From: JBEKTW01 sp049515655
GTDB taxonomy: Bacteria; Bacteroidota; Ignavibacteria; UBA10030; SZUA-254
Direction: 5' to 3'
Assembly (NCBI GenBank): GCA_049515655.1
Contig: JBEKTW010000015.1
Span: 26,491-90,490, forward strand
DNA: 64,000 nucleotides
The notes under the pieces are model-generated. The model did no database searches. It saw nothing but the letters and a program-made list of their open reading frames with translations, and had not been told where the DNA came from. The position numbers and the translations under genes are program-made. This document shows, piece after piece, positions 35,840-44,929 of the stretch. Each line of letters opens with the position of its first letter. The first letter of the stretch is position 1.

Positions 35840-38098
35840 ATGAATGTGGGACAAGTAAGCGTATGGGTTGCGTTCCTGGCCGCTGGGGCGAACGCGTATT
35901 TCTTTTACAGGGATGGGAGGAATAGTTCTCGATCGAGGCAGGCGATCTCCACCGGTATCGCCAAAACCGCGTCGCATCGTCTTTACTGGATTATGCTTCT
36001 AGCCGGTGCTGCGGCGTCGGGAATCCTCATCGAGTTGCTGCTCACCCATCAATTTCAGTATTCCTACGTTGCTCACTATAGCTCGCGGTCGCTTCCCCTT
36101 TTCTACCTCATCTCTGCATTTTGGGCAGGCCAGGAAGGGACATTCCTTCTCTGGGCGTTGATGGTCTCGGTGATGGGATGGGTGTTTATAAAGACTTCGG
36201 AGAACGAAGACGGCTTTGCAATGTCGGTGGTGAGCGGGTATTGTGCCTTTCTCTACCTGTTGTTGATTGTAAAAAGTCCGTTTGAGATGACATCAACAAT
36301 TCCGGAAGACGGCGCGGGTCTTAATCCACTGCTGCAAAATCCTTGGATGGTCGTTCATCCTCCAATATTGTTCATGGGATATGCCGCAACGGTGTTCCCG
36401 TTTGCGCTCGTTGTCTCTGCTCTTGCCCGACGTAACACCGGACACTGGTTTGAATCGGGCTTCGTATGGTCGATCTTTGCGACGCTCACACTGGGCGCCG
36501 GAATCATCATCGGCGGGTTTTGGGCGTACGAAGTGTTGGGCTGGGGCGGATACTGGGGATGGGACCCGGTGGAAAACTCCTCGCTGGTTCCGTGGTTGGT
36601 ACTGCTGGCATTGATTCATGGCTTCCTCGTGCAGAGGGCCAGAGGCTCGCTGGTGCGGACGAATATGTTCCTTGCCATTTTTGCGTTTCTGCTTGTGCTT
36701 TACGCGACATTCCTGACACGCAGCGGTATACTGGCTGATTTCTCCGTCCATTCGTTCGTCGACCTCGGCATCAGCAACTACCTCATCGGTGTGATGGTCG
36801 TCGGCGCCGCCCTGGGCTTGGGATGGTTCGCAGTTCGGTTCAGAGACTTCACGTCCCCCAGGATTCCACTCTCAGGACTCAATAGGGAGATTACGTTGTT
36901 ACTCGGTTTGTGGGTGCTAGTTCTGGGCGCTCTCTTCACGTTCGTCGGAATGTCTTCGCCGATTCTCACCGGGCTTTTCGGGAAAGCATCGCAGGTGGAC
37001 ACCTCCTTTTATAACAAGGTCAATCTCCCGGTCGCGATCGGCATCGCGTTGTTGCTTGGCGTCACCCCGTTTCTTGGGTGGACGGAAGAGAACAAGTGGG
37101 GGTTCGCCAAACGGCTTTCCATGCCGCTCTCGTTGACTGTTCTCACGTGTGTCATCGCATATGTCGCGGGAGTGACGACGGCCGCACTGCTCGCGTTCGT
37201 CGGGTCGGCATCCTTCGGGCTCATAAGCAATGTTGTGATTGCCTTCCGGAAATATCGGTCGGGTTGGTTGACGCTGGGTGGCCCGATCACCCATATCGGT
37301 ACAGGTCTGCTCCTCATCGGAATCATCGGCTCCGGGAGCTTTGACGAGACCAGACAAACGGTTTTGCGGCTCAATGAACCCCAGACTATTTTCGGCTACC
37401 AGTGCACGTTCAAAGGATCGGCACTATCTTCCGACCAGAGAACACAAATACAGATTGAAGTGTCGGATGGAAGGAATACGTACGCTGCAAATCCGAAGTT
37501 GTTTTTCAGTACCTATAATCAGTCGATGCTTCGCGAGCCCGATATCAAGATATTTCCGATGAAGGATTTATATATCTCTCCGATTGAATTACGATCGTCG
37601 CAGGTCGAAAGTCCCCACATAACCCTGGAGATCACAAAGGGCGAGAAGAAGACCGTTGGGGGATACCAGATAGAATTCGTTCGATTTGAAACAGGCCAAC
37701 ACAGTCAACCGGGAAATATGTCCGTCGGGGCTGTTCTGAACGTGAGCCTTCAGGGCGAAACCCATGAAGTCACTCCGACCATGACGATCAATGAACAAGG
37801 AGAGCGCAATCTCATTCCGGCAGATTTGCCTGCCGTCCCCAACATGGGGCAGGGCTCGGCCAAACCGCAGGTTGCGCTGACGGGCATGAGCGTGGAACAG
37901 AAAAAAGTAATGCTTGAACTTCTCGGCTTTGATGAGCACGCCGGCGCCCTTGCAGTTCAAGAGCTCGTGGTTGAAATCAGCACCAAACCGCTGATGATGG
38001 TTGTTTGGACTGGCGTAATGCTCATCATTGCCGGAACCGCCATTGCACTGAAACGCAGGCTGACGAAGAATACGTTGTCGCAGGACCCTACCCGATGA
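35840..38098 (+). CDS. ccmF: Cytochrome c heme lyase CcmF
   Basis: CcmF attaches heme to apocytochromes c in System I maturation. The 752-residue membrane protein contains the WAGQEGTFLLWAL segment, the periplasmic tryptophan-rich WWD region (WGGYWGWDPVENSSLVPW, near residues 233-252), about 13 helices and His residues for heme b and the WWD heme. It is longer than the typical 630-650 residues, with a large C-terminal periplasmic domain (about 500-710) before a last helix. It follows the 11-heme gene by 12 bases. ccmD and ccmE lie at 47 kb; ccmABC and ccmG/H are not in the window. Confidence 0.93.
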   Translation: MNVGQVSVWVAFLAAGANAYFFYRDGRNSSRSRQAISTGIAKTASHRLYWIMLLAGAAASGILIELLLTHQFQYSYVAHYSSRSLPLFYLISAFWAGQEGTFLLWALMVSVMGWVFIKTSENEDGFAMSVVSGYCAFLYLLLIVKSPFEMTSTIPEDGAGLNPLLQNPWMVVHPPILFMGYAATVFPFALVVSALARRNTGHWFESGFVWSIFATLTLGAGIIIGGFWAYEVLGWGGYWGWDPVENSSLVPWLVLLALIHGFLVQRARGSLVRTNMFLAIFAFLLVLYATFLTRSGILADFSVHSFVDLGISNYLIGVMVVGAALGLGWFAVRFRDFTSPRIPLSGLNREITLLLGLWVLVLGALFTFVGMSSPILTGLFGKASQVDTSFYNKVNLPVAIGIALLLGVTPFLGWTEENKWGFAKRLSMPLSLTVLTCVIAYVAGVTTAALLAFVGSASFGLISNVVIAFRKYRSGWLTLGGPITHIGTGLLLIGIIGSGSFDETRQTVLRLNEPQTIFGYQCTFKGSALSSDQRTQIQIEVSDGRNTYAANPKLFFSTYNQSMLREPDIKIFPMKDLYISPIELRSSQVESPHITLEITKGEKKTVGGYQIEFVRFETGQHSQPGNMSVGAVLNVSLQGETHEVTPTMTINEQGERNLIPADLPAVPNMGQGSAKPQVALTGMSVEQKKVMLELLGFDEHAGALAVQELVVEISTKPLMMVVWTGVMLIIAGTAIALKRRLTKNTLSQDPTR

Positions 38099-38210
38099 GG
38101 TGGGCGACTCTCGCTGTATATCGACCACGGAAGTTTACTGATATTTATCGTGTGGAAGAGAGCGGCCATGCGCAATGTGATTCATAGGATATTCGTTGTG
38201 TCGGTTCTGT

Positions 38211-39722
38211 ATGCGGTCGATGTTTAGCAAGCTCTTTTCATCCCTCGCGAAGAAAATCTTCTTCGCCGTTGGAGCAGCACTCTCCATTTCGGGGGGTATC
38301 TTTGTGTACGTTGCCCATCAAACCGGCTACATGATGCTCGAATCGCAGGTGCGTGAAAAAGCCCACGATATTGCCACCGTCAGCGAAGCCGTTCTCGCCA
38401 CTGCGATGACCGAAGAGAAGCACAATCACCTACGCGAATTCCTCCAGGCATTGAATTCCTCCCATCAGTTCGCCGACGTGTTCATCCTGCGGCGGGACGG
38501 CACGGTGTACTGCGGCACGGATACTCTCCATCAGGAGAAAGACTTTTCGCTGGCGCAATTTGGCGATACCGCTCAATGGTCCTCGGAAAGATTTATTTCA
38601 AGAACCGAGCAGGGCTCAACCTACGAGTACATAGTCACGCCGATCGTCAAATCTCCATCGTGTTACCGGTGCCACACGCTGCCGGAGCCCAACAGAGGTT
38701 ATCTGACGGTAAAACTTTCGATGGACGAAGTGCGGGCAACCGCGCTCAAACACCGCGCAACGAACATTCTCATGATCATCGGTACTTTCTTTGGAGTGGG
38801 CGGTGTTATCATCATAACTCTTCTTTTTGTCATTGTCCGGCCGATGAGAAGTATCCATCGGCAGATCAAACATCTCGAGGGTGAGCTGGAAAGCGTGGAA
38901 CGCGGTGAGCAGGGTCAGTTTTCACAGCTCCAGGTCCCGTCTTCAAAAGATGAGATTTCGGACCTGATCGTCGCGTTCAACAGACTTACGCGGAGGTTGA
39001 ACGAGGCTCACGGGAAATTACACGACTTACACCAGAAAGAGCTGGAGCATGCCGACAGGCTCGCGAGCACCGGTGTTATGGCCGCGAGTGTTGCGCACGA
39101 AATACGAAATCCCGTCGCCGGTGTGCTCGGGGCACTGCAGGTTTTTGAACACGAGGTTCCCGAAGGAGACGAACGAAAAGAGGTTCTCAAAGAGATGAAA
39201 CTACAATTGGACCGGGTCAATCAGGCAGTCAACGATCTCCTGAGTTACGCCCGGCCTACTCCCCCTGTGTACGAGGAATTTTCCATCAACGAGGTGATCC
39301 AGAAAACCGTTTCGCTTCTTTCCCGGCAGCTCAAGGGAAGGCAAATTGACATTCAACTGAGATTGTCGGATAAGAAGGCCGTCATTTCAGCCGACAAGAA
39401 ACAGGTTCAGCAAGTGTTGTGGAATGTAATCCTGAACGCCCTCCAGGCGATGGATACCACCGGCACGCTTATCATCGAATCGTTGCCGGAAGACTCGTTT
39501 GTCAAGATCCGTGTCAGCGACACCGGCAAGGGAATCCCGCTGGAGCTTGCCGACCGTGTGTTTGAACCGTTTTTCACAACGAAGCACAAAGGGACCGGGC
39601 TCGGTATGACTATCTCCAAACGCATAATCGAGCAGCATAAGGGAGCCATTTCAATCGTTAGCCAGGTCAACCAGGGGACAACGGTGACGCTTGTCATGCC
39701 GTTGCACGAAGAACATGGGTAA
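38211..39722 (+). CDS. Sensor histidine kinase with a c-type heme motif in its periplasmic domain
   Basis: The 503-residue kinase has a membrane helix at about 12-32, a periplasmic domain of about 150 residues, a second helix at about 186-209, a HAMP-like linker, a dimerisation domain with VAHEIRNPVAG and His296, and an ATPase domain (N box NVILNALQAM, G1 DTGKGI, G2 GTGLGMTISKRI). The periplasmic domain contains CYRCH at 151-155, a heme c attachment motif, preceded by a PAS/double-CACHE-like part. Heme-c-containing periplasmic sensor domains are known in Geobacter sensor proteins and respond to redox state. It is followed by an NtrC-type regulator. The start is uncertain: ATG 38211 or 38220. 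Confidence 0.9.
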   Translation: MRSMFSKLFSSLAKKIFFAVGAALSISGGIFVYVAHQTGYMMLESQVREKAHDIATVSEAVLATAMTEEKHNHLREFLQALNSSHQFADVFILRRDGTVYCGTDTLHQEKDFSLAQFGDTAQWSSERFISRTEQGSTYEYIVTPIVKSPSCYRCHTLPEPNRGYLTVKLSMDEVRATALKHRATNILMIIGTFFGVGGVIIITLLFVIVRPMRSIHRQIKHLEGELESVERGEQGQFSQLQVPSSKDEISDLIVAFNRLTRRLNEAHGKLHDLHQKELEHADRLASTGVMAASVAHEIRNPVAGVLGALQVFEHEVPEGDERKEVLKEMKLQLDRVNQAVNDLLSYARPTPPVYEEFSINEVIQKTVSLLSRQLKGRQIDIQLRLSDKKAVISADKKQVQQVLWNVILNALQAMDTTGTLIIESLPEDSFVKIRVSDTGKGIPLELADRVFEPFFTTKHKGTGLGMTISKRIIEQHKGAISIVSQVNQGTTVTLVMPLHEEHG

Positions 39723-39728
39723 GGAACG

Positions 39729-41099
39729 ATGCGCGGCGAAACTATCCTCATCGTTGACGACGAAAAACTGATCCGCTGGTCCCTTCAGCAGGAACTCACA
39801 AAGGCGGGCTTTAGCGTCTTGAGCGCAGAAACGACCAAGCAGGGGCTATCGTTGCTCAAAGAGCGTGAACCCGACCTCATGATTCTCGACCAACTTCTCC
39901 CCGATGGCACGGGGATTGACGTCCTGCGGGAAATCAAGAGCTCGGGGGTTGTTCTGCCCGTCATAATGCTTACAGCGATCGACCGGTCCGACATTGCCGT
40001 GCAGGCTATGAAGTTGGGCGCAGTCGATTACGTGACCAAACCGGTCAACATCGACGAATTGAAAATCGTTATTGAAAGAGAACTCGAAGCGACCAGACTT
40101 AAACGGCAGATGGCGCATTTTCTCAGGCAGCAGGAAAAGAGCTATGGCTTCTGCGGCATGATCGGTTCTTCTCCGCAAATGCAAAAGGTATTCGATACGA
40201 TCACGAGGATTGCCCAAAGCAGCGGGACAACGGTTTTGATCACGGGAGAAAGTGGAACGGGGAAAGAACTAGCCGCCAAAGCCATTCATTTTCTGGGCGC
40301 CCGCCGGGACAATCCGTTGATCACGGTGAATTTCTCCGCAATGGCCGAAACAATCATTGAGAGTGAGCTGTTCGGACATGAGAAAGGGGCATTCACCGAT
40401 GCAAGAAATCAGAAAAAAGGGGTTTTTGAGCTTGCGCACAAGGGAACCATTTTTCTGGATGAAATAGGAGACGTTTCACTGAAAGTTCAGGTGAAACTGC
40501 TTCGTGTGCTCGAACAGAAATCGTTCCAGCGCGTCGGCGGAACTTCGGACATTACCGTGGATGTTCGCATCATCGCTGCGACCAACAGATCTCTTGAATC
40601 GCGGCTGGCAGAAGAAAAGTTCCGGGCCGATCTCTACTACCGGCTCAACGTGGCGAGTGTTCATCTGCCTCCGCTCCGGGAACGCGGTGAAGATATCGTC
40701 CTGTTGGCAGAATATTTCCTTCAGGAATTTAACACGAAATTCCATAAGGAGTTCAAACGACTTGCCGAGGAAACAAAGGAATTGTTCTCCGGCTATCATT
40801 GGCCGGGCAATGTGAGAGAGATGAGGAATGTGCTGGAGCGGGCAATTCTGTTGTGGGACGACGACGTCATCCAACCGCACCATATCGAATTTCCACGGCT
40901 TCATCAACCCCCCCCGCCGTCGTTTGACCCGGGACTCGGAGCAGCAGCAGGGAATGTCTCCCTTTATGAGTTGGAGAAACAAGCGCTCATCCAGGCTTTG
41001 ACAAAAACCAACCAAAACCAGTCTCGAGCGGCAAAGTTGTTGAAAATCAGCCGTGATACGCTTCGCTACAAGATGAAGAAATATGGCCTACTCACGTAG
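39729..41099 (+). CDS. NtrC-family response regulator with GAFTDA loop
   Basis: The 456-residue regulator has a receiver domain with phosphorylation site Asp54, a AAA+ domain with Walker A GESGTGKE at 173-180, sigma-54 contact loop GAFTDA at 220-225 (Asp in place of the common Gly), and a Fis-type DNA-binding end (AAKLLKISRDTLRYKMKKYG). It is six bases downstream of the heme-sensor kinase and is its likely partner. The GAFTGA loop contacts sigma-54; the Gly-to-Asp form exists in other family members and does not prove loss of function. Two strong sigma-54 promoters lie in the next 800 bases, each with a shared upstream motif, and are its best candidate targets. Confidence 0.95.
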   Translation: MRGETILIVDDEKLIRWSLQQELTKAGFSVLSAETTKQGLSLLKEREPDLMILDQLLPDGTGIDVLREIKSSGVVLPVIMLTAIDRSDIAVQAMKLGAVDYVTKPVNIDELKIVIERELEATRLKRQMAHFLRQQEKSYGFCGMIGSSPQMQKVFDTITRIAQSSGTTVLITGESGTGKELAAKAIHFLGARRDNPLITVNFSAMAETIIESELFGHEKGAFTDARNQKKGVFELAHKGTIFLDEIGDVSLKVQVKLLRVLEQKSFQRVGGTSDITVDVRIIAATNRSLESRLAEEKFRADLYYRLNVASVHLPPLRERGEDIVLLAEYFLQEFNTKFHKEFKRLAEETKELFSGYHWPGNVREMRNVLERAILLWDDDVIQPHHIEFPRLHQPPPPSFDPGLGAAAGNVSLYELEKQALIQALTKTNQNQSRAAKLLKISRDTLRYKMKKYGLLT

Positions 41100-41132
41100 G
41101 CGTTGTCGCGGGCGATACAAGTTCGGACTGAG

Positions 41133-41149
41133 TGCGTCAATTCACTCAC
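41133..41149 (+). promoter_or_regulatory. Candidate enhancer-type site B, copy 1
   Basis: TGCGTCAATTCACTCAC matches the word at 41747-41763 in 14 of 17 positions. It is 107 bases upstream of the sigma-54 promoter at 41240, the distance usual for NtrC-type activator sites. It overlaps a dyad, TGAGTG / CACTCA, at 41129-41148. Confidence 0.5.
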
Positions 41150-41239
41150 GATGAACCATCAGCTTCCCTCCCACGTCTCTCCAGTCGAGCTAATTACCTC
41201 TTTCTGTTTGTGTGTGCAGACCTTGCTAGATTCTCCAAC

Positions 41240-41255
41240 TGGCACAAATCTTGCA
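41240..41255 (+). promoter_or_regulatory. Sigma-54 promoter for the lone receiver gene
   Basis: TGGCACAAATCTTGCA is an exact match to the -24/-12 consensus TGGCAC-N5-TTGCW. It lies 31 bases before ATG 41287. Since transcription would start near 41266, open-frame codons further upstream cannot be the gene's start. Confidence 0.85.
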
Positions 41256-41286
41256 CTCCATGCAGTTCTGTTTGAATGGACACTGG

Positions 41287-41694
41287 ATGAATCCCCTGAC
41301 GAAAACCGACAAAAAGGAAAGTTTCCGAAAAGCAGAACGCGCGATTCTCATCGTTGACGACGAACCGTTGGTGTGCTGGTCATTGAAAAATGCCCTGGAA
41401 AGGGCCGGGTTCGAGGTCACGACCACTGAATCTGGAGAAGCGGCAATCCAACTGTTGAAAGATTCTTTCTTTGATCTTATCATCACCGACATGAACCTTC
41501 CGAGCAGGGATGGTTTTGAGGTTGCCCGGGCTGGGCTGGGTGGGCCCAAGCAGGTCCCTGTCATCATGGTTACCGCCTATGGGGATGAGTCAGCACGAGA
41601 GAGAGCTGAAAGGATGGGCGTAAGTTACGTTGTTGACAAACCTTTCGATCTGAGTGAGATGGTTAATCTGGCGAGGCAGCTCATCTGTAGTTGA
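41287..41694 (+). CDS. Single-domain response regulator
   Basis: The 135-residue protein is a receiver with a short polar tail: ILIVDDEP holds the acidic pair, LIITDMNLP the phosphorylated Asp68, VTAYG the Thr site, and VDKPFDLSEM the Lys. No output domain follows, so it acts through protein contacts, as a phosphate sink or on another kinase. The start ATG 41287 is chosen because a strong sigma-54 promoter ends 31 bases before it. The preceding kinase/regulator pair and the following sigma-54-driven cytochrome gene place it in the same redox control circuit. Confidence 0.9.
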   Translation: MNPLTKTDKKESFRKAERAILIVDDEPLVCWSLKNALERAGFEVTTTESGEAAIQLLKDSFFDLIITDMNLPSRDGFEVARAGLGGPKQVPVIMVTAYGDESARERAERMGVSYVVDKPFDLSEMVNLARQLICS

Positions 41695-41746
41695 GACGCA
41701 TCTGCTGGGAGTTGTGCGCAAGGGATTTGTGAGACAACACCCACAC

Positions 41747-41763
41747 TGCGCCATTTCACCCAC
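41747..41763 (+). promoter_or_regulatory. Candidate enhancer-type site B, copy 2
   Basis: TGCGCCATTTCACCCAC shares 14 of 17 bases with 41133-41149 and lies 126 bases upstream of the sigma-54 promoter at 41873. The two sites stand in the same orientation relative to their promoters. Likely bound by the regulator encoded at 39729; inference. Confidence 0.5.
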
Positions 41764-41872
41764 TCCAAGTGCATAACTGATAATGCATTTCATCGATGCC
41801 GTTTCAGGTGACGCTTTTCTCTGAAAAACGGCAAAAAACCTCAATTAAAGCCCCAAGAACTGATCGCCTTTG

Positions 41873-41888
41873 TGGCACAAGGCTTGCA
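41873..41888 (+). promoter_or_regulatory. Sigma-54 promoter for the T9SS multiheme cytochrome
   Basis: TGGCACAAGGCTTGCA is an exact -24/-12 element. It lies 57 bases before ATG 41945, and AAAGGAG stands at 41932-41938 as ribosome-binding site. Confidence 0.88.
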
Positions 41889-41944
41889 CATGATTCGCAT
41901 AGTTGAATTTCCCATACAACAATTACAAACAAAGGAGACATAGT

Positions 41945-44707
41945 ATGAAGCAATCAACTACAGTTTTTCTTGTAGGATTGCTGATTTTTGCTGTTACTGG
42001 CACTGCGATGGCGACAGTTCCGACGGCAAGAATAGTGATCAGGGCTGCCTCAACGGGGCTGATCGCAAGCCATCCGAGCGAATTCAATGCAATATCGGAC
42101 GGCTTGCCGAATGTCGGCCGTGGCAGCAGGGTGTGGCTTGAAGCGGCTGCCTTGGAAGGCACTGTCCCGAGCACACTCCATTACGACACGCTGACTGGCG
42201 CAACGTGGCGAGTCATCTCTGCCCCCGCCCACTCGGTTGCAACTATTCGGGCGACGGATACGGCTAATGGCTTAAAAGGCTTTACGGCGATGTTCGTTCC
42301 CGATTCATTAGGTCAATATCAAATCGGCTTGACCGTTACCACGTTGAATGGCACAAGCGCTGAAGTGACGGAGTACATTAACTCCGCAAATTATGTAGGC
42401 GTTGGGACAATCATCGGCAATTCGCCAACCGCTCCGGAGTGCGGCGCTTGTCATAATGGAAACGTGGTGGCAGACAAAGTGACACCGTGGCAAGGAACAG
42501 CGCATGCGACGATGTTTTCGAACAGCATTGATGGGAAGAATGGGGCCTACATGAGTTTCTGCATTTCGTGTCACACGACGGGGTACAACGCCACTCCAAC
42601 GGCCGTGAATAATGGCTTCGATGATCGCGCCACAGCCTATGGTTGGCATTTCCCCGACACGATAAAGGCCGGCAACTGGGATTATATGAAGGCCAACTAT
42701 CCGGAAGTTGCAAAGTTGGCGAATATCCAGTGCGAAGACTGCCATGGACCTGGAAGTTTACACCTCGGTGCAATGAACAAGAATCAAATCGCAGTGAGTT
42801 GGTCGTCTGAGATGTGCGGACACTGCCATGATGCCCCGCCGCATCACACGAAGAACGAGCAATGGAATATGACGGCCCATGCTATCTCCACGGAGGAGGG
42901 CGTGGACATTGAGGCCATGAATCGTGCCCCTTGTGCCCAATGCCACACTTCACAGGGTTTCGTCGATGTGACAATCGACGGCAACACTGATGCAGCACCG
43001 TATACGAATGTTCAGCCGGTCGGCTGCATTGGCTGTCATGATCCCCATGACGCATCCCATCCAGCGCAACTCCGTCGCGCATCTCTGGCAGACGCGTGCA
43101 CCGGATGCCACCTGACGCGCATCAGCTCTCGCGGTTTACATAGTAATACTCAGGGACCTATGCTTGCAGGAGCGAGTGCTATACCGTACAACGGGCAGGG
43201 TGGCATCGCCGGCGGAATCGATAACTGGAGTGGATGGCAGCTTGCCGGATACATGTATCCCAATTCCGCGCACTCGAGCATCACCGACAAATGCGTCACA
43301 TGTCACATGGCAACGGTTCCGGCAGATTCTCTGGTAGGTAAGCTCGGCGACCATTCATTCAAAGTTGCCTACGACCAGGACAGCACGCACACGATCTTTA
43401 ACACAAACGGTTGTGTGTGCCATGGTACCGGTGGAGTTGCCCCGGTCACCCAGACCTACGTCGAGCAGAGTCAGGCCAAAATAAATGCCCTTCTTGATAC
43501 GCTTGCGACGTTGTTGCCTCAAAAGAGCGGTGTCGTTCGCAGTCACAATGATACATCGTATCACGCATGGACACCGTTAAAGATTGCAGGAGCGTATAAT
43601 TACTATTTCGTTAACAACGATGGTAGCTTTGGCGTTCACAACCATAATTACGCAACAGCATTGCTAACCTCGTCTATCGAGCAGTTGAGACTTGTCGCCG
43701 GTGCAGCGACTATTGCCTCCATCAAAGATGTTCCGAACGATCAGGGAAAACAGGTTCAGATTGTTTGGAATATATTCCCGACGGAACAGAGCAGCATTGA
43801 TCCCGTGACACAGTATGGTGTTTGGAGACAAGACGCTCTCTCTAGCTCAAACGTGTCAACAGTGAAATTCCATTCTTTCAGAGAGATGCTGTCCAAAGGA
43901 ACGGTCGGTTCACGGTATGCCGTCAACGGATATGTGTGGACGTATGTCGGTTATGTGCCTGCTGCCAAGCAGAGCATGTATTCCTTTGTTGCACCGACAC
44001 TGTTTGATTCAACGATCAGCGCGGGCATGAAGTGGACATACTTCTATGTGACTGGATTAACCAACAACGGTGTTGTGTATAGTACGATGCCGGACAGCGG
44101 TTATTCGGTCGACAACTTGGCTCCAGCGCCACCCAGCGGAATCGGTGCACGGATCATTGCAAATACCGTCCACCTTGGGTGGAGGATATCGTTAGATCAG
44201 GACTTCAAGTACTTTGCGGTCTACCGGGGAACATCTCCCGATTTCAACCCGCATGGAACAAGTCCGCTGGCGACGACATCCGACACATCCTACGTTGATC
44301 AGAATGTTTCAGCCGGTGCGACGTATTACTATAAACTATCTGCATTTGACTTCTCGGGTAATGAGAGCCAATATTCACCCGCTCTGACGGTAGTCGTGCT
44401 TGGTGTTGGCGAGAATAACGGCGCTCCAAGGGAGTACGCCCTTGCTCAAAACTATCCGAATCCGTTTAACCCATGGACTGAGATCAGATATCAACTTCCT
44501 GAAGTCGCTCACGTGAAAATCACAGTGTACAACACACTCGGTGTGCAAGTTGCTACGCTGGTCGACAGGAACGAAGAAGTCGGCTATTATACCGTCACAT
44601 GGGACGGGAATGACAATCGGGGTAATGTTGTTGCAAGCGGCATTTACCTCTATAAGATGGAAGCCGGTTCGTACTCGGTAGCGAAGAAGATGATCTTCAT
44701 GAAGTAA
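41945..44707 (+). CDS. Extracellular multiheme cytochrome c with T9SS sorting domain
   Basis: The 920-residue protein has a signal peptide (FLVGLLIFAVTGTAMA), a beta-rich N domain, eight CxxCH motifs (CGACH, CISCH, CEDCH plus GPGS, CGHCH, CAQCH, CIGCH, CTGCH, CVTCH) and a CVCH site with one spacing residue, all in the first 515 residues or so. Then come a heme-free stretch, a fibronectin-III-like domain (APAPPSGIGARI ... YYYKLSAFD) and, from about residue 836, the type IX secretion tag beginning NYPNPFNPW and ending in SVAKKMIFMK. The tag directs export across the outer membrane and surface attachment, so the hemes should face the outside. An exact sigma-54 promoter drives it. Acceptor unknown: mineral, electrode or partner cell. 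Confidence 0.93.
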   Translation: MKQSTTVFLVGLLIFAVTGTAMATVPTARIVIRAASTGLIASHPSEFNAISDGLPNVGRGSRVWLEAAALEGTVPSTLHYDTLTGATWRVISAPAHSVATIRATDTANGLKGFTAMFVPDSLGQYQIGLTVTTLNGTSAEVTEYINSANYVGVGTIIGNSPTAPECGACHNGNVVADKVTPWQGTAHATMFSNSIDGKNGAYMSFCISCHTTGYNATPTAVNNGFDDRATAYGWHFPDTIKAGNWDYMKANYPEVAKLANIQCEDCHGPGSLHLGAMNKNQIAVSWSSEMCGHCHDAPPHHTKNEQWNMTAHAISTEEGVDIEAMNRAPCAQCHTSQGFVDVTIDGNTDAAPYTNVQPVGCIGCHDPHDASHPAQLRRASLADACTGCHLTRISSRGLHSNTQGPMLAGASAIPYNGQGGIAGGIDNWSGWQLAGYMYPNSAHSSITDKCVTCHMATVPADSLVGKLGDHSFKVAYDQDSTHTIFNTNGCVCHGTGGVAPVTQTYVEQSQAKINALLDTLATLLPQKSGVVRSHNDTSYHAWTPLKIAGAYNYYFVNNDGSFGVHNHNYATALLTSSIEQLRLVAGAATIASIKDVPNDQGKQVQIVWNIFPTEQSSIDPVTQYGVWRQDALSSSNVSTVKFHSFREMLSKGTVGSRYAVNGYVWTYVGYVPAAKQSMYSFVAPTLFDSTISAGMKWTYFYVTGLTNNGVVYSTMPDSGYSVDNLAPAPPSGIGARIIANTVHLGWRISLDQDFKYFAVYRGTSPDFNPHGTSPLATTSDTSYVDQNVSAGATYYYKLSAFDFSGNESQYSPALTVVVLGVGENNGAPREYALAQNYPNPFNPWTEIRYQLPEVAHVKITVYNTLGVQVATLVDRNEEVGYYTVTWDGNDNRGNVVASGIYLYKMEAGSYSVAKKMIFMK

Positions 44708-44735
44708 TTCTTCAACAGAACCGGTAGATTAACCG

Positions 44736-44771
44736 CAAGGCGTGGGTCAGTTCACGACTGCCCACGCCTTG
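44736..44771 (+). terminator. Long hairpin after the T9SS cytochrome gene
   Basis: CAAGGCGTGGG and CCCACGCCTTG form an 11-base-pair stem, with an inner CAGT / ACTG pairing that extends it to about 15 pairs and a short loop. The downstream bases ATTATTTCG are T-rich but not a clean run. It sits 29 bases after the stop and probably ends the transcript. Confidence 0.75.
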
Positions 44772-44929
44772 ATTATTTCGATAAGGGCGGAGATGTACTC
44801 ATTATTCAAATTTTACGAAATGGAACCGAATGACCGAGAAGAAAATAGTCCTTTCCTGCCGGGACTGGAAGCTTGCTCCTTGTGGAGGAATTTGCTAGAT
44901 TCTCAGGCTAACGCATATTGTTGGAAGAT

